Below are positions 28,201 through 38,752 of a stretch of 64,000 nt of DNA, piece by piece; position 1 is the stretch's first letter; every line of letters starts with the position of its first letter. This DNA is from Siniperca chuatsi (Eukaryota > Chordata > Actinopteri > Centrarchiformes > Sinipercidae). Position numbers and translations under genes: made by a program. The stretch covers positions 3,370,333-3,434,332 of the forward strand of contig NC_058045.1 in assembly GCF_020085105.1 (NCBI RefSeq), given 5' to 3'. Below the pieces are notes generated by a model. It ran no database searches. It was not told where the DNA came from and worked only from the letters and a program-made list of their open reading frames with translations.

Positions 28201-31044
28201 GTCCACCACCACGATGTCTGGTTGGTTCGCCATTACCATTCTGTCAGTCTGAATCTGGAAGTCCCACAGCATCTCGGCTCGGTCGTTCTCTACCACCTTT
28301 GGAGGTGTTTCCCACTTTGACCTCGGGGTTTCCAGTCCATACTCCGTGCAGATGTTGCTGTACACTATGCCAGCTACTTGGTTATGGTGCTCCATGTATG
28401 CTTACACCCTGCAGTTACGTGCTGGATTGTCTCAGGGGCCTCTTTGCACAGCCTACACCTTGGGTCTTGTCTGGTGTGGTAGATCTGGGCCTCTATTGCT
28501 CTGGTGCTCAGGGCCTGCTCCTGTGCAGCCATGATGAGTGCCTCTGTGCTGTCATTCAGTCCGGCCCGCTCTAGCCATTGGTAGGATTTCTTGATATCAG
28601 CCACTTCAGTTATGTTCCGGTGGTACATCCCATGTAGGGGTTTGTCCTCCCATGATGGTCCCTCCTCCAGCACCTCTTCCTCTGTTCCCCATTGCCTGAG
28701 ACATTCACTGAGCAAGTCATCTGTTGGGGCCTTATCTTTGATGTACTTGTGGATCTTGGATGTTTCATCCTGGATAGTGGCTCTCACACTCACTAGTCCA
28801 CGGCCGCCTTGCTTACGGCTAGTGTACAGTCTCAAGAGTGCTGGATTTGGGATGGAACCCTCCATGCATGGTGAGGAGCTTTCGTGTCTTAACGTCTGTG
28901 GCCTGTATCTCTTCTTTTGGCCACCTTATTATTCCTGCAGGGTATCTGATCACTGGCAGGGTGTAGCTGTTTATTGCCTGGGACTTGTTCTTGCCATTGA
29001 GCTAACTTCTTAGGACTTGCCTTACTCATTGAAGGTATTTGGCAGTTGCCGTTGTCCTTGTTACCTCTTCGAGGTTGCCATTTGCTTGTGGTATTCCAAG
29101 GTATTTGTACCCATCCTCAATGTCTGCTATTGTTCCTTCTGGGAGTGAGACCCCTTCTGTGTGGACTACCTTCCCTCTCTTCGTCACTATTCGACTGCAC
29201 TTCTCAAGCCCGAATGACATCTCAATGTCAGAACTGTAGATCCTGGTGGTGTGGATCAGTGAGTCGATGTCCCGCTCACTCTTAGCATATAGCTTGATGT
29301 CATCCATGTAGAGGAGGTGACTGATGGTGGCCCCATTCCTGAGTCGGTATCCATAGCCAATCTTGTTGATTATTTGGCTGAGGGGGTTCAGACCTATGCA
29401 GTACAGCAGTGGGGACAGAGCATCTCCTTGGTATATGCCACATTAGATGGATACTTGTGCAAGTGGCTTGCCGTTGGCCTCAAGGGTGGTTTTCCACAGC
29501 CTCACCGAGTTTGCAATGAAGTCTCTTAGAGTCCTGTTGATGTTGTACATTTCCAAGCATTCAGTGATCCATGTGTGTGGCATTGAGTCATATGCTTTCT
29601 TGTAATCAATCCAGGCAGTGCACAGGTTGGTGTGTCGGGTTCTGCAGTCTTGGGTGACTGTTCTGTCAACCAGGAGTTGGTGTTTGGCTCCTCTGGTTCC
29701 TTTGCCGATGCCCTTCTGTGCTTTGCTCATATATTGATCCATGTGTCCACTTATCTTAGCCGCGATGATGCCTGACATGAGCTTCCATGTTGTCGAGAGA
29801 CAGGTTATTGGCCGATAGTTGGACGGGACTGTACCCTTTGCGGGATCCTTCAGGATCAGGATTGTACGCCCTTCAGTAAGCCATTCAGGGTGCATCCCAT
29901 CCCTTAGCAGCTGGTTCATTTGTGCTGCTAGGCGCTTGTGGAGTGCAGTGAGCTTCTTTAGCCAGTAGGTGTGGATCCTGTCAGGGCCCGGTGCGGTCCA
30001 GTTTTTCATACCTGAGACTCTTTCTTGGATGTCTGCCGCTGTGATGGTGACTGTATTCTGTTCAGGGAGGTTGCTGTGGTCCTCTCTCAGAGCCACCAGC
30101 CACTGTGCATCGCTGTTGTGTGATGCCTCCCTCTCCCATATACTTTTCCAGTACTGTTCAGTTTCCAGCCTTGGTGGGTCTGCTCTGCTGTTATTACCCT
30201 GCAATTGAGCGTACACTTTTGCAGGTTGAGTTGCGAACAGACGGTTTATTCTTCTGGTTTCATTATCTCTCGTGTACCTCTTTAGGCAGCTGGCCAAGGC
30301 TTGGAGCCTTTGTTTGGCAGTTTCAAGTGCCTCCTTGATTTTTGCCTCCAGCTTTCGTTTCCATTGTGAGTACTGTTTCTCATGGCTCCCATGGTTGCTC
30401 TTATTGCCAAGCATCTCGAGGATCACTGCTGCTGAGGCATATATCAGCTCATTGGTTTCAGTGATGGTTGTGGTAGGGATTGCACTCAATGCTGCATTCA
30501 CATCTTCTAGGAGACTTTCTGATGGTACTTCACTTAGCCGTTGTAATTGGCGTCGGGATTGCCTTGCATTCATTCTCGCCATGATCTTATCTTTCAAGTC
30601 AGTCGCTGCCTTGTTCAGCGTGATTGCACTTCTTGGGGCTTCGTACCCAATCTCCGGTCGGGGAGCCGCCGTTGGCTCCCCTCTGACCTGTTGTTCTGGC
30701 TCCCCCTTGCCATAGCATTTGTGTTGTATCTCGTCAATCTCAAGTTGTGAAAGCAGTTGCCGCTTGTGGATGTTGGAACACTGAGCTACTAGTTGCTTTG
30801 CTGTAAGCCTTGATTGTGGGTTTTGAAGTAACCATTCATCCCACATCCTTTGCATGTAACCCCTCTGACTAGGGTTACTGGAGTAGTAGCATTCCAAGAG
30901 AGCCTTGTTATCGCATCTCGCCCATCTCCATCTTGGTCCAGTAGTCCATTTATCATCTCAGTGCTCTGGTTCCCCAACACCTGACGCAGACCTTGTTTGG
31001 CCGGGCGACGTCTGAGCCGGCATCTCATATATTTCATTGTCACT

Positions 31045-31084
31045 CATCATATATATATATATATATATAATACACACACACACA
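31045..31084. repeat. (AT)n/(CA)n microsatellite
   Basis: About 20 bases of AT repeat and then a short CA run separate the 5' side of the Rex6 copy from the Tc1-like remnant. Confidence 0.9.
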
Positions 31085-31510
31085 GTGGCATGCAAAAGTG
31101 TTTGTCCCCTTCCTGATTTCTTATTTTTTTGCGTGTTTGTCACACTTAAATGTTTCAGATCATCAAACAAATTTAAATATTAGTCAAAGATAACACAAGT
31201 AAACACAATGCAGTTTTTAAATGAAGGTTGTTATTATTAAGGGAAAACAAAATGCAAACCTACATGGCCCTGTGTAAAAAAGCGATTGCCCCCTAAACCT
31301 AATAACTGGTTGGGCCACCCTTAGCAGCAACAACTGCAATCAAGCGTTTGCGATAACTTGCAATGAGTCTTTTACAGTGCTGTGGAGGAATTGTGGCAGA
31401 ATTGTTGTAATTCAGCCACATTGGAGGGTTTTTGAGCATGAACTGCCTTTTTTTTTGAGTGGCCTATTCGAAGTCCTGACCTGAATCCTGAAAAAGGCAG
31501 TTCATGCTCA
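31085..31510. mobile_element. Tc1-like transposon remnant, folded back
   Basis: From about 31085 to 31454 the minus strand encodes decayed Tc1-type transposase carboxy terminus (near 31310-31370: LIASYRKRLIAVVAAKGGPT). From about 31457 to 31510 the plus strand encodes another piece of the same transposase (SPDLNP, the catalytic-domain motif). The two halves therefore face each other. They meet in a perfect 20-bp inverted repeat, 31433-31452 with 31491-31510, around a 38-bp loop. It is non-functional. The retained 'cagtggcatgcaaaagtgtt' at the left is the usual outer end of this family in fish. Confidence 0.65.
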
Positions 31511-32639
31511 GCTCAGTTAATTTTGAGAAATCAAACTTGCCTGCCTCATCCTGTGTATCCATGAAAAGTGAAGCCTCCATGAAGGATCGTCATGACTTCA
31601 CCAGGGAAGATTCTGATAGGTAGGCTACATATAGTCTGTTCTGTGTTTTTAGTCATGGTAGCGATGAGGCTCTAGGGACTGGACTAACAGTCGGCTAGTC
31701 CAAAACTTTTGATCTAGCACCACTAGCTGATCAAAATTTCCACTTTTCCATTTGCTTATTCACTTTCTTTCCGAGAGTGAGATGAGAAGATTCATATCGA
31801 TCTCAATCAGAGAAATTGTGTTTTTTCTTTATCATTCTTTTCACTAACAGATCTAAAAACAAAAAACTATTGTAGAACAGTTGTCCATATTTGGTGCATA
31901 TTTTTCCCTGCATGGTGAAACACTGTGCAAATGTTTTAAAACACAGCATCTGAACCAGAACATAAAAATGGTAATTTTTAGTAAAATAAAAATAATATAG
32001 GAGATAATATAGGAGCAACCTGTCAGGAGCTAATAACAATTCTAAGAGCTCAGGTTAAGGCCACTAACACGGTTAACACCAATCCAGTTACAAATCCTCA
32101 CTTTTGAGTTTCCCGTAATTAAAATTTGAGGAGCCATACCCGCTTGCTTTATCCAGCGTCTAAATGAAAGGTGACAATTGGGTTAAACTTATCCTAACCT
32201 TAGCAAAGACGGCCTGTTAGTATTGTCTTCCGTGTACGTATCCAGCACAATTCATACATTGTTTTATTTAAACATTCATTACAACATCAATCAGTGACAA
32301 TATTCTATTAAAACTGGCTAAATTCCAACAGCCTTGATTCATCTTAAAGAAATACATTAATTTCAATATTTATCTCAAGGGACCAACTTGACTCTTCAGA
32401 ATCGACGGAGATGGATGGAAATGCCATATTTAAGGTAGGTTATTTCTCTAATGTCTGTACTGAAACCATAATGGCTAAAATAAACTACATGGCATCTTTA
32501 CGTGCATAAAGTAACAATAGTATTGTAATGATATATTTTTCTTTGAAATAGGTTGTTGAGTTTAATTTGAATTTTTTTTTTTAGCACAAGTCAGTCAAAG
32601 TTTCTAAAAGCTTTACTCATTCTACTTTCTCCATTGCAG

Positions 32640-32868
32640 TTGGTGGAAGAACACACCAAGAACATTTTGCTGAGTGAGCTGAAAAGGTATAAAAGGATGC
32701 TCTTTCCAAACCTATCACAATCTTCTGAGAGTGAAAAACAGGATGAAGACGGTTTGACTACTGAAGATAAAAAGCAAGACACAAGGGTCAGTGAGGGGGT
32801 TCTGAAGATTACACTACATGTCTTTAAGGAAATAGGCCAAAGAGAACACGCTAACAAACTGGAGAAAC
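32640..32868 (+). CDS. NLR amino-terminal exon (pseudogene part)
   Basis: The acceptor ccattgcag precedes 32640 and the donor GTAAGT follows 32868, giving 76 codons plus one base. It joins in phase to the short exon that ends at 32434 (GNAIFK then LVEEHTKN). The exon encodes a charged helical segment (LLSELKRYKRMLFPNLSQSS), then an acidic linker, then 'GVLKITLHVFKEIGQREHAN'. This matches the pre-FISNA region of fish NLRC3-like receptors. The exon itself has no stop, so the damage lies downstream. Confidence 0.75.
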
Positions 32869-34869
32869 GTAAGTACCAACATTAGGAACAAGTACTGTAT
32901 GTAATATATGTGTTGTGATATATTTTTGAAAATTCCAATATCTGATATATTGTGCTATCATCCTGTTTTATGGTTAACCAATTTCATGGCAAATTTAAGA
33001 AAATTATTGTATTCGGTGTTTTCCCCATATTGTTGATGAGGGAACAATTTGAAATAATAAATATATTGTCGTTAGAACTTCTTACTGCCACATGAACTTC
33101 TGAGGCTACAAATTCATTTTGAGGTTTCAGCACTGAAATTAATGCACCAACATTATATTCTTGTTTTTGTTTTCTTTGTACAACTAGACATTTATGGTGA
33201 ACTTGATGTCTGCCAGCGCAAACTCCCTCTTCATCACAGAGGGAGCCAGTGGAAGTGTTAACAATGAACATGAGGTCAGGCAGATTGAGGCTGCATCCAG
33301 GAAACGAGCAACGGAAGATAAGCCAATCAAATGTGAGGACATCTTCAAGCCCCTACCCGGCTTCCCCTGGACTTTAACGACAACAAGCCCTGCTGCGGTG
33401 TCTCAGAGCCAGCTTCAGTGGATATACTACTGACAAATCTCATCAAGGGGAACCTGCTGCCCTCTGCACACATCTGGATCACCTCCAGGCCGACAGCTGC
33501 AAATCGCATTCCAGTTGATCTTGTCGACCGTGTGACAGAGATACGAGGGTTCAACAACCCCCAGAAGGAAGAGTACTTCAGGAAAAAAATCTCTGATCAA
33601 AACATGGCCAGTAAAGTCATTTCACACGTGAAGTCAACCAGGAGCCTCCATATCATGTGTCACATACCAGTCTTCAGCTGGATATCGGTCACCGTTCTGC
33701 AGAGGATTTTAGAAGAAACAGAAAGGAAGAGAAAAGAGGAAGATGGGGGTAGAGGAGAAATGCCTAAGACTCTGACACAAATGTACACACATTTTCTGGT
33801 ATACAACTCATTGATCAGAACTCAGAAGTATTCAGCAGGACAAGAGGCATCTGAAACACAGTCTCAGGACAAAATGGATGAAGAGGTGATCTTGAAGCTT
33901 GGAAAACTGGCCTTTGAGCACCTGATGAAAGGCAACATGATCTTCTATGAGAGTGAATTGAATGAGTACAATATCGACGTTAATGATGCTGCAATATATT
34001 CAGGACTGTTCACACAGATCTCAGAGAATGATTTTGGATTTCATCTGGAGAAGGTCTATTGTTTTGTGCATCTCAGCATACAGGAGTTTTTTGCTGCAAT
34101 GTACATTTTCCACGCATTCATCTGCTTCAATCAGAACTTGCTGGAACCACAAGAAACCACCACTGTCCAGGAGGCTCCCGGTGGTTTAACTGACCTTCTC
34201 CAGAGTGCAGTGAATAAGGCCTTGCAGAGTGAGAACGGACACCTAGATCTTTTTCTTTGTTTCCTTCTTGGCCTCTCGCAGACATCTAATCAGACTTTGT
34301 TGAAGAGCGTTCTGACCACAATGGGAAGCAGCTCACCAAGAAATGAGGAAATTGTTGAGTACATCAAGGAAAAGATCAGGCAAAATCCCTCCCCAGAAAG
34401 ATGCATCAATCTCTTCCACTGCCTCAGTGAGCTGAATGATCAGTCTCTTTTGGAGGAAATCCAGAACTACCTGAGCTCTGGTAGTTTGTCAGAGACCAAA
34501 CTGTCACCTTCACAGTGGTCTGCTCTGGTCTTTGTGTTGCTGACCTCAAAGGAAGAGTTGGATGAGCTTGACCTGAGGAAATATTCAAGATCAGAGGAGG
34601 GTCTGATTTGATTTGATAGTTAATCCAGATCTGAGGTCATATTGTACAGTGATGTCAAATTACTGTAAAGGTGCTATGTGTATGTGTACCACATTTCATG
34701 CTTTCCTTCTATTTGGTTTCGCTTTCAATTTCCTGTAGAAGACTAGAGTAATGTGCAAGTTCAATCACTCATTCCACATTTGCGGCCTGCACACTATTTG
34801 TGTAGGTGATTGTCTGATTCCCTGAGCCCACTATGCTAATATATGATTACATTATTTTTTATTTTGAAG

Positions 34870-35354
34870 GCTTAAAGAATGCAACCTCACAGACAAATGT
34901 TGCGAAGCGCTTGGAGCAGTTCTAAGCAATTCATGTCTGAAAGAGCTGGACCTAAGTGATAATGATCTGCAAGACTCAGGAGTAGAACTGCTGTCTGCTG
35001 GACTGGCAAGTCCAACATGTCAGCTGGAAAAACTGAGGTTTGTGAAGAAGTCTTGGAGCAGGCTATCTATGACAATCAATTAAAAACACAGACTGAACAA
35101 ATGGCCAGTCCTAATCTTTTTGGTGAATAAGACTTTGTATTGCATAATGTGAATGACATTTTATTTGTTTTACTCTTCAATTTCAGGATGTCATTCTGTG
35201 GAATCACAGAGATTGGCTGTGGCATTTTGGCTAGAGTTCTGAGGTCCAACCTCACCCACCTGAAGGAACTGGATCTGAGTTACAATCATCCAGGGCAACT
35301 GGGGATGGAGCTGCTGTCCAGTGTGCAGGAGGACATTGAACACCTCACTGTCAG
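34870..35354 (+). CDS. Two LRR exons (pseudogene part)
   Basis: Exons 34870-35037 and 35187-35354 are each exactly 168 bp, begin in phase 2 and end in AG before GT donors, the modular ribonuclease-inhibitor-type LRR exon of NLRs. The first encodes [20 protein letters not shown] and the second [20 protein letters not shown]. Both are open, so the receptor would have had only two repeats before the linker. Confidence 0.8.
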
Positions 35355-35765
35355 GTATAACTTTGAGTTAAATGTGAGAAGTTGTTGTTTTATTTTTGTT
35401 CAGTAAACTAATTTAGCAGACTTTTTACATTTCAATTGTCATCTCTTTGATTCTTCCTAGCTTGAACAGCAGTGCAGAGTGCTACTTAAAATCAGCTCTG
35501 AAGAAATGTAAGTGTTTTAGTTGCCTTTTATTTATTTATTTTTTTTACAAAAACAAATCAATGACTATTTTAACACAGGCAGTCAAGCTGTTCAACAGAA
35601 TCAGAATCAGAAATCTGTTCATCTGTTAATATATGAGTATCTGGCTTGAATATTGTATATAGGCAAAACTGAAAATGTCATAGAAAATGTTTATTGCAAT
35701 GTTATTTTAGGACAACAACAAAATGTTTATATTTTTATTGTTATTTCCTTTTTGTGTTTCGTCAG

Positions 35766-36310
35766 ATGCATGTCATCTTACTATGGAGCTGAATACTGCC
35801 CATTCACACCTGTCTTTTTCTGAAGACAACAAAAAAATGACACGAATGGAAACAATGCAGCCATATCCTGACAACCCAGAGAGATTTACAGACTGGGGAC
35901 AAGTGCTTTGTAAAGAGGGTCTGTCTGCTCGTTGCTACTGGGAAGTGGAGTGGACTGGGGAATGGACAGGTATTGGAGTGGCTTATAAAGGAATCAGCAG
36001 GAAAGCAAAAGGTAACGAGTCCGTCTTTGGCTACAATGATCAGTCCTGGAGTCTGTGCTACTGTCACGGCAAATACACTGCCTGGTACAATAAGAATGAT
36101 GCAACCATATCTGTCCCCTACTTCAACTCCAAAAGGGTTGGAGTGTTCTTAGACTGGGCAGCTGGCACTCTGTCCTTCTACGCTGTATCATCAATGACCA
36201 TGACTCACCTGCATACGTTCCACACTGAATTCTCTGAGCCACTGTACCCAGGCTTCAGGCTGGGATTTGCAGATTCTTCATTAATTCTGTGCCAGCCAGA
36301 ATATCCTTAA
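35766..36310 (+). CDS. B30.2 (PRY-SPRY) terminal exon (pseudogene part)
   Basis: The acceptor tttcgtcag precedes the exon. With the linker exon (ending ...KK plus T) it reads YACHLTMELNTAHSHLSFSE, the usual PRY start, then RCYWEVEW, GIGVAYKGISRK, GVFLDWAAGTLSFY and LYPGFRLGF, ending at TAA (36308-36310). All LDP/WEVE/LDW-type B30.2 landmarks are present and the exon has no disabling change. In fish NLRs and finTRIMs this domain gives ligand specificity. Its integrity contrasts with the ruined NACHT exon. Confidence 0.85.
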
Positions 36311-36525
36311 ATATTCATTGTATATGTTCATAAAACATGTACATAACAAATCAAAATAGAAATATGCAAATTATGCAAACATTATGGGGAAAATACAGGT
36401 ATTTCAGATGGCCTTGTTTCTAATATGCTATTTCCGTCTATATCAATAGTAAATTCCTATCAGCTAAGTGTTCCTATCAAGTTACTTAAAAAGTGATATT
36501 TTAGTCAACATGTCTGAAGAACTAT

Positions 36526-37696
36526 GTTGGTATCACTGATGTGGCTCTGGATTGGTTTATCTCCTATCTGTCGAACAGATTCTTCTCAGTAGTGCTTGGA
36601 GATGCCTCCTCCTCTCGTGCTCTGCTATTTTGTGGGGTCTCCCGAGGATCTATTTTGGGTCCCCTCCTGTTATACATATACATGCTACCCCTGGGTTAAA
36701 TCATGCATAGTCATGACATTGACTTCCATTGCTATGCAGGTGACACCCAATTGTATGTCCGATAAAGCCTGGTACCATGGATGCATCCTGTATTATGTCC
36801 TGCATCACCGAGATTAAAAACTGGATGCCCAAAAATGTTCTGCAATTGAACGACTCTAAATCAGAGGTAATTATAACTGCCCCCCGTGGCCCCAGTACTA
36901 GCAGCATTAATAATCTCTCTTCTAGTCTGGGTGCCTTATCTAATAATGTTCGAAAAGAGGCCCGCAACCTAGGTGTCATTTTTGATTCAGAATTGCCCTT
37001 TGATGCTCAGGTGACTAAAGTGGTGCAGTTCTGCTTTGCACAGCTGAGACAGTTAATTAATATCAGGTCATTCCTTTCCTCTGCAGACTTAGAAAAGGTC
37101 ACCCATGTTTTTATCTCTTCTAGACTTGACTATTGTAACACACTTTATTCTGATATCAGCAGGTGAAATATCCAAAGATTGCAGCTGATACAAAACACTG
37201 CTGCCAGGCTTTTAACACGTACTAAGAGAAACGACCACATTACACCAATCCTTGCTGCCCTTCACTGGTTACATGTGAGTTTTAGAATTGATTTTTAAGG
37301 TTTTACTGCTTGTTTTTAAAGCCTTGAACGGTCAGGCTCCTGCCTATATCTGTGATCGGCTAGCTCCCTATGAGCCTGATTGCTGCTTGAGATCCTCTGG
37401 CAGGGCCCTCCTTATGGTTCCAAAATCTCGACTTGTCACTAAGGGTGGACCGGGCTTTTGCGGTCCTGGTCCCTCAGCTGTGGAACTCCCTGCCTGAGGA
37501 TCTCAGGAAGGCAAACACAGTATCCTAAATCTCATCTTAAGACTCACTTTTATCGTATGGCTTTTTCTTAATCTGATGGTATTTGTTGTAATTATTTTAT
37601 CATGTATCTGTATTTGTATCTGAAGATACAGATCTAGATCTTATTTGCTTTTATTATATCTTTTTAAAGGTGCTATATAAATAAAGTTATTATTAA
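36526..37696 (+). mobile_element. Decayed L2-type LINE (3' half)
   Basis: The plus-strand pieces read VGITDVALDWFISYLSNRFF, GSILGPLLLYIYMLPLG, FHCYAGDTQLYV, then SRLDYCNTLYSDISR and ALNGQAPAYICDRL, in the order of the reverse transcriptase and carboxy terminus of fish L2-clade elements. It has several stops and frame changes, and the catalytic YADD is altered to YAGD. The 3' end is 'gctatataaataaagttattatt', typical of L2. It is 5'-truncated and dead. Confidence 0.8.
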
Positions 37697-37734
37697 CATG
37701 GGTTTCCATCTAGCTGCTCCTTAGCATTGAAAAC

Positions 37735-38210
37735 TCCTCCGGGATATCCAAACTTCTCACCTTGTCCCTAAGGGGTGAGGCCAAACACTCCACAAAGGAT
37801 AGTTATTTTGGCCACTCTGCAGTCTTATTGTTTTCGTCATTACCAAGAGGTCATGACTATAGGCGAGGGTTGCAGGGTGAATCCACTAATAATCATGAGT
37901 TTCACCTTCAGGCTCAGTTTGCTCTTCACAATGACATTCCAGTACAACATCTGCATTATTGGACACCTCACGAGCTGCCTATCGATCGCACAGTCCATCT
38001 TACCCTAAATCATGAACCAAACCCTCAGATACTTTACACTATGGGCAGCAATGCGTTCCGAAACCAAGGAAGACAATCCACTGTTTTCTGGAATGATAGC
38101 ATGGCCTCAGATTTGGAAGTACTGACTCTCACCGCAGCTGCTTTACACTGGACAGAAAACCACCCTAGTACGCACTGGAGGCATTGTAAATAAAAGCAGC
38201 AGAACTACAT
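37735..38210. repeat. Degenerate repeat fragments
   Basis: The first 200 bases ('ggggtgaggccaaacactccac ... ggtcatgactataggcgag') resemble a dispersed fish LINE-associated sequence. The following 270 bases are open on the plus strand for 143 codons in total, but the peptide is unlike any protein I know and crosses the repeat border, so I do not call it a gene. Confidence 0.4.
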
Positions 38211-38284
38211 CATTGACAAGAAGCAAGAGGAGGACAGTGTCCGGTAGCAGCTAGTTCAAATGTGAAACTAGAATGAATAAAAAG

Positions 38285-38640
38285 TGTTGTGTCCAAGCAA
38301 AAAGTGAGCTTGAGGGTTCTGCGCAGTATCTTTGCTGTTCCCAGTACTGCACTTGTCTGGACTGAGATGTCTGGTGTTCTTCCAGGGATCTGCTGTAGCC
38401 ACTCCTCCAGTTTGGGGGTCACTGCCCCGAGTGCTCCGATGACCACGGGCACCACTGTCGCCTTCACCTTCCAGGCCTTCTCCAGCTCTTCTCTGAGCCC
38501 TTGGTACTTCTCTAGTTTCTCGTGTTCCTTTTTCCTGATGTTGCCATCACGTGGCATCACTGGTATTGCCACGTCAACCACAACGGCTTTCCTCTGCTGT
38601 TTGTCCACCACCACGATGTCAGGTTGGTTCGCCATTACCA

Positions 38641-38645
<5 letters not shown>
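38285..38645 (-). mobile_element. Truncated Rex6/Dong-type copy B (endonuclease end)
   Basis: The minus strand reads continuously from MVMANQPDIVVVDKQQRKA through KAVVVDVAIP, HEKLEKYQGL, KVKATVVPVVIGALGAVTPK and on to LGTAKILRRTLKL, the complete carboxy-terminal restriction-like endonuclease end of the family. The upstream part is missing: the element stops at 'ccattctgt' and passes straight into a (TG)n microsatellite. It overlaps copy A by about 200 bp and lies in the same orientation 7-11 kb away. Confidence 0.85.
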
Positions 38646-38703
<58 letters not shown>

Positions 38704-38705
38704 TG

Positions 38706-38745
<40 letters not shown>
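38645..38745. repeat. Compound (TG)n-(TATG)n-(TA)n microsatellite
   Basis: Roughly 27 bases of TG are followed by eight or more TATG units and then about 35 bases of TA. The tract sits exactly at the truncation point of Rex6 copy B. Confidence 0.95.

Positions 38746-38752
<7 letters not shown>

Larger units (their letters stand above)
27636..31050 (-). mobile_element. Decayed Rex6/Dong-type non-LTR retrotransposon (copy A)
   Basis: The minus strand encodes one large polyprotein in pieces. A possible start is at 31047 (MSDNEIYEMP). A 484-codon frame (30897-29443) carries the amino-terminal region and reverse transcriptase motif A (AWIDYKKAYDS). After a break, motif C YMDD lies at 29299-29310. 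The knuckle CRLCKEAPETIQHVTAGC lies in 28865-28374, and the endonuclease start NQPDIVVVD in 28395-28201. Reverse transcriptase followed by a C-terminal restriction-like endonuclease with PD and VDV motifs is the layout of the R4/Dong/Rex6 clade. Several stops and frame breaks (about 29440, 29310-29026, 28870) and a nested insertion at 27829-28200 make it dead. The 3' end is lost at a microsatellite. Confidence 0.85.
31517..36310 (+). pseudogene. Broken NLR receptor gene (NLRC3-like: NACHT, LRR, B30.2)
   Basis: This is a fish-specific NLR with carboxy-terminal PRY-SPRY, a cytosolic innate sensor family. Exon pieces are 31517-31619 (SCVSMKSEASM, a typical early exon), 32400-32434, 32640-32868 (LKITLHV motif), 33188-34611 (NACHT), LRR exons 34870-35037 and 35187-35354 (168 bp each), a linker exon at 35461-35507 and a B30.2 exon at 35766-36310. 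The NACHT exon starts in one frame (DVCQRKL at 33205-33225), jumps after a deletion to a second frame ([20 protein letters not shown]), then jumps back at about 33360 (LPLDFNDN). The jumps remove the FISNA linker and the whole Walker A to Walker B stretch. Sensor-1 WITSRP and the winged-helix motif CFVHLSIQEFFAA remain. The exon ends prematurely at 34609 (TGA). A stop at 33259 in the entering frame confirms that no full protein can be made. Assembly error is the main alternative. Confidence 0.85.

Noticed and set aside
28299..30750. Plus-strand frames across the Rex6 copy
   Set aside because: They are shadows of the minus-strand reverse transcriptase and endonuclease, which carry the real motifs.
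37762..38193. 143-codon plus-strand frame
   Set aside because: It crosses the border of a dispersed repeat and has no recognisable domain, so it is probably chance.
38645..38745. CRISPR-like regular repeats
   Set aside because: The repeats are simple microsatellite units without spacers, and the genome is vertebrate.
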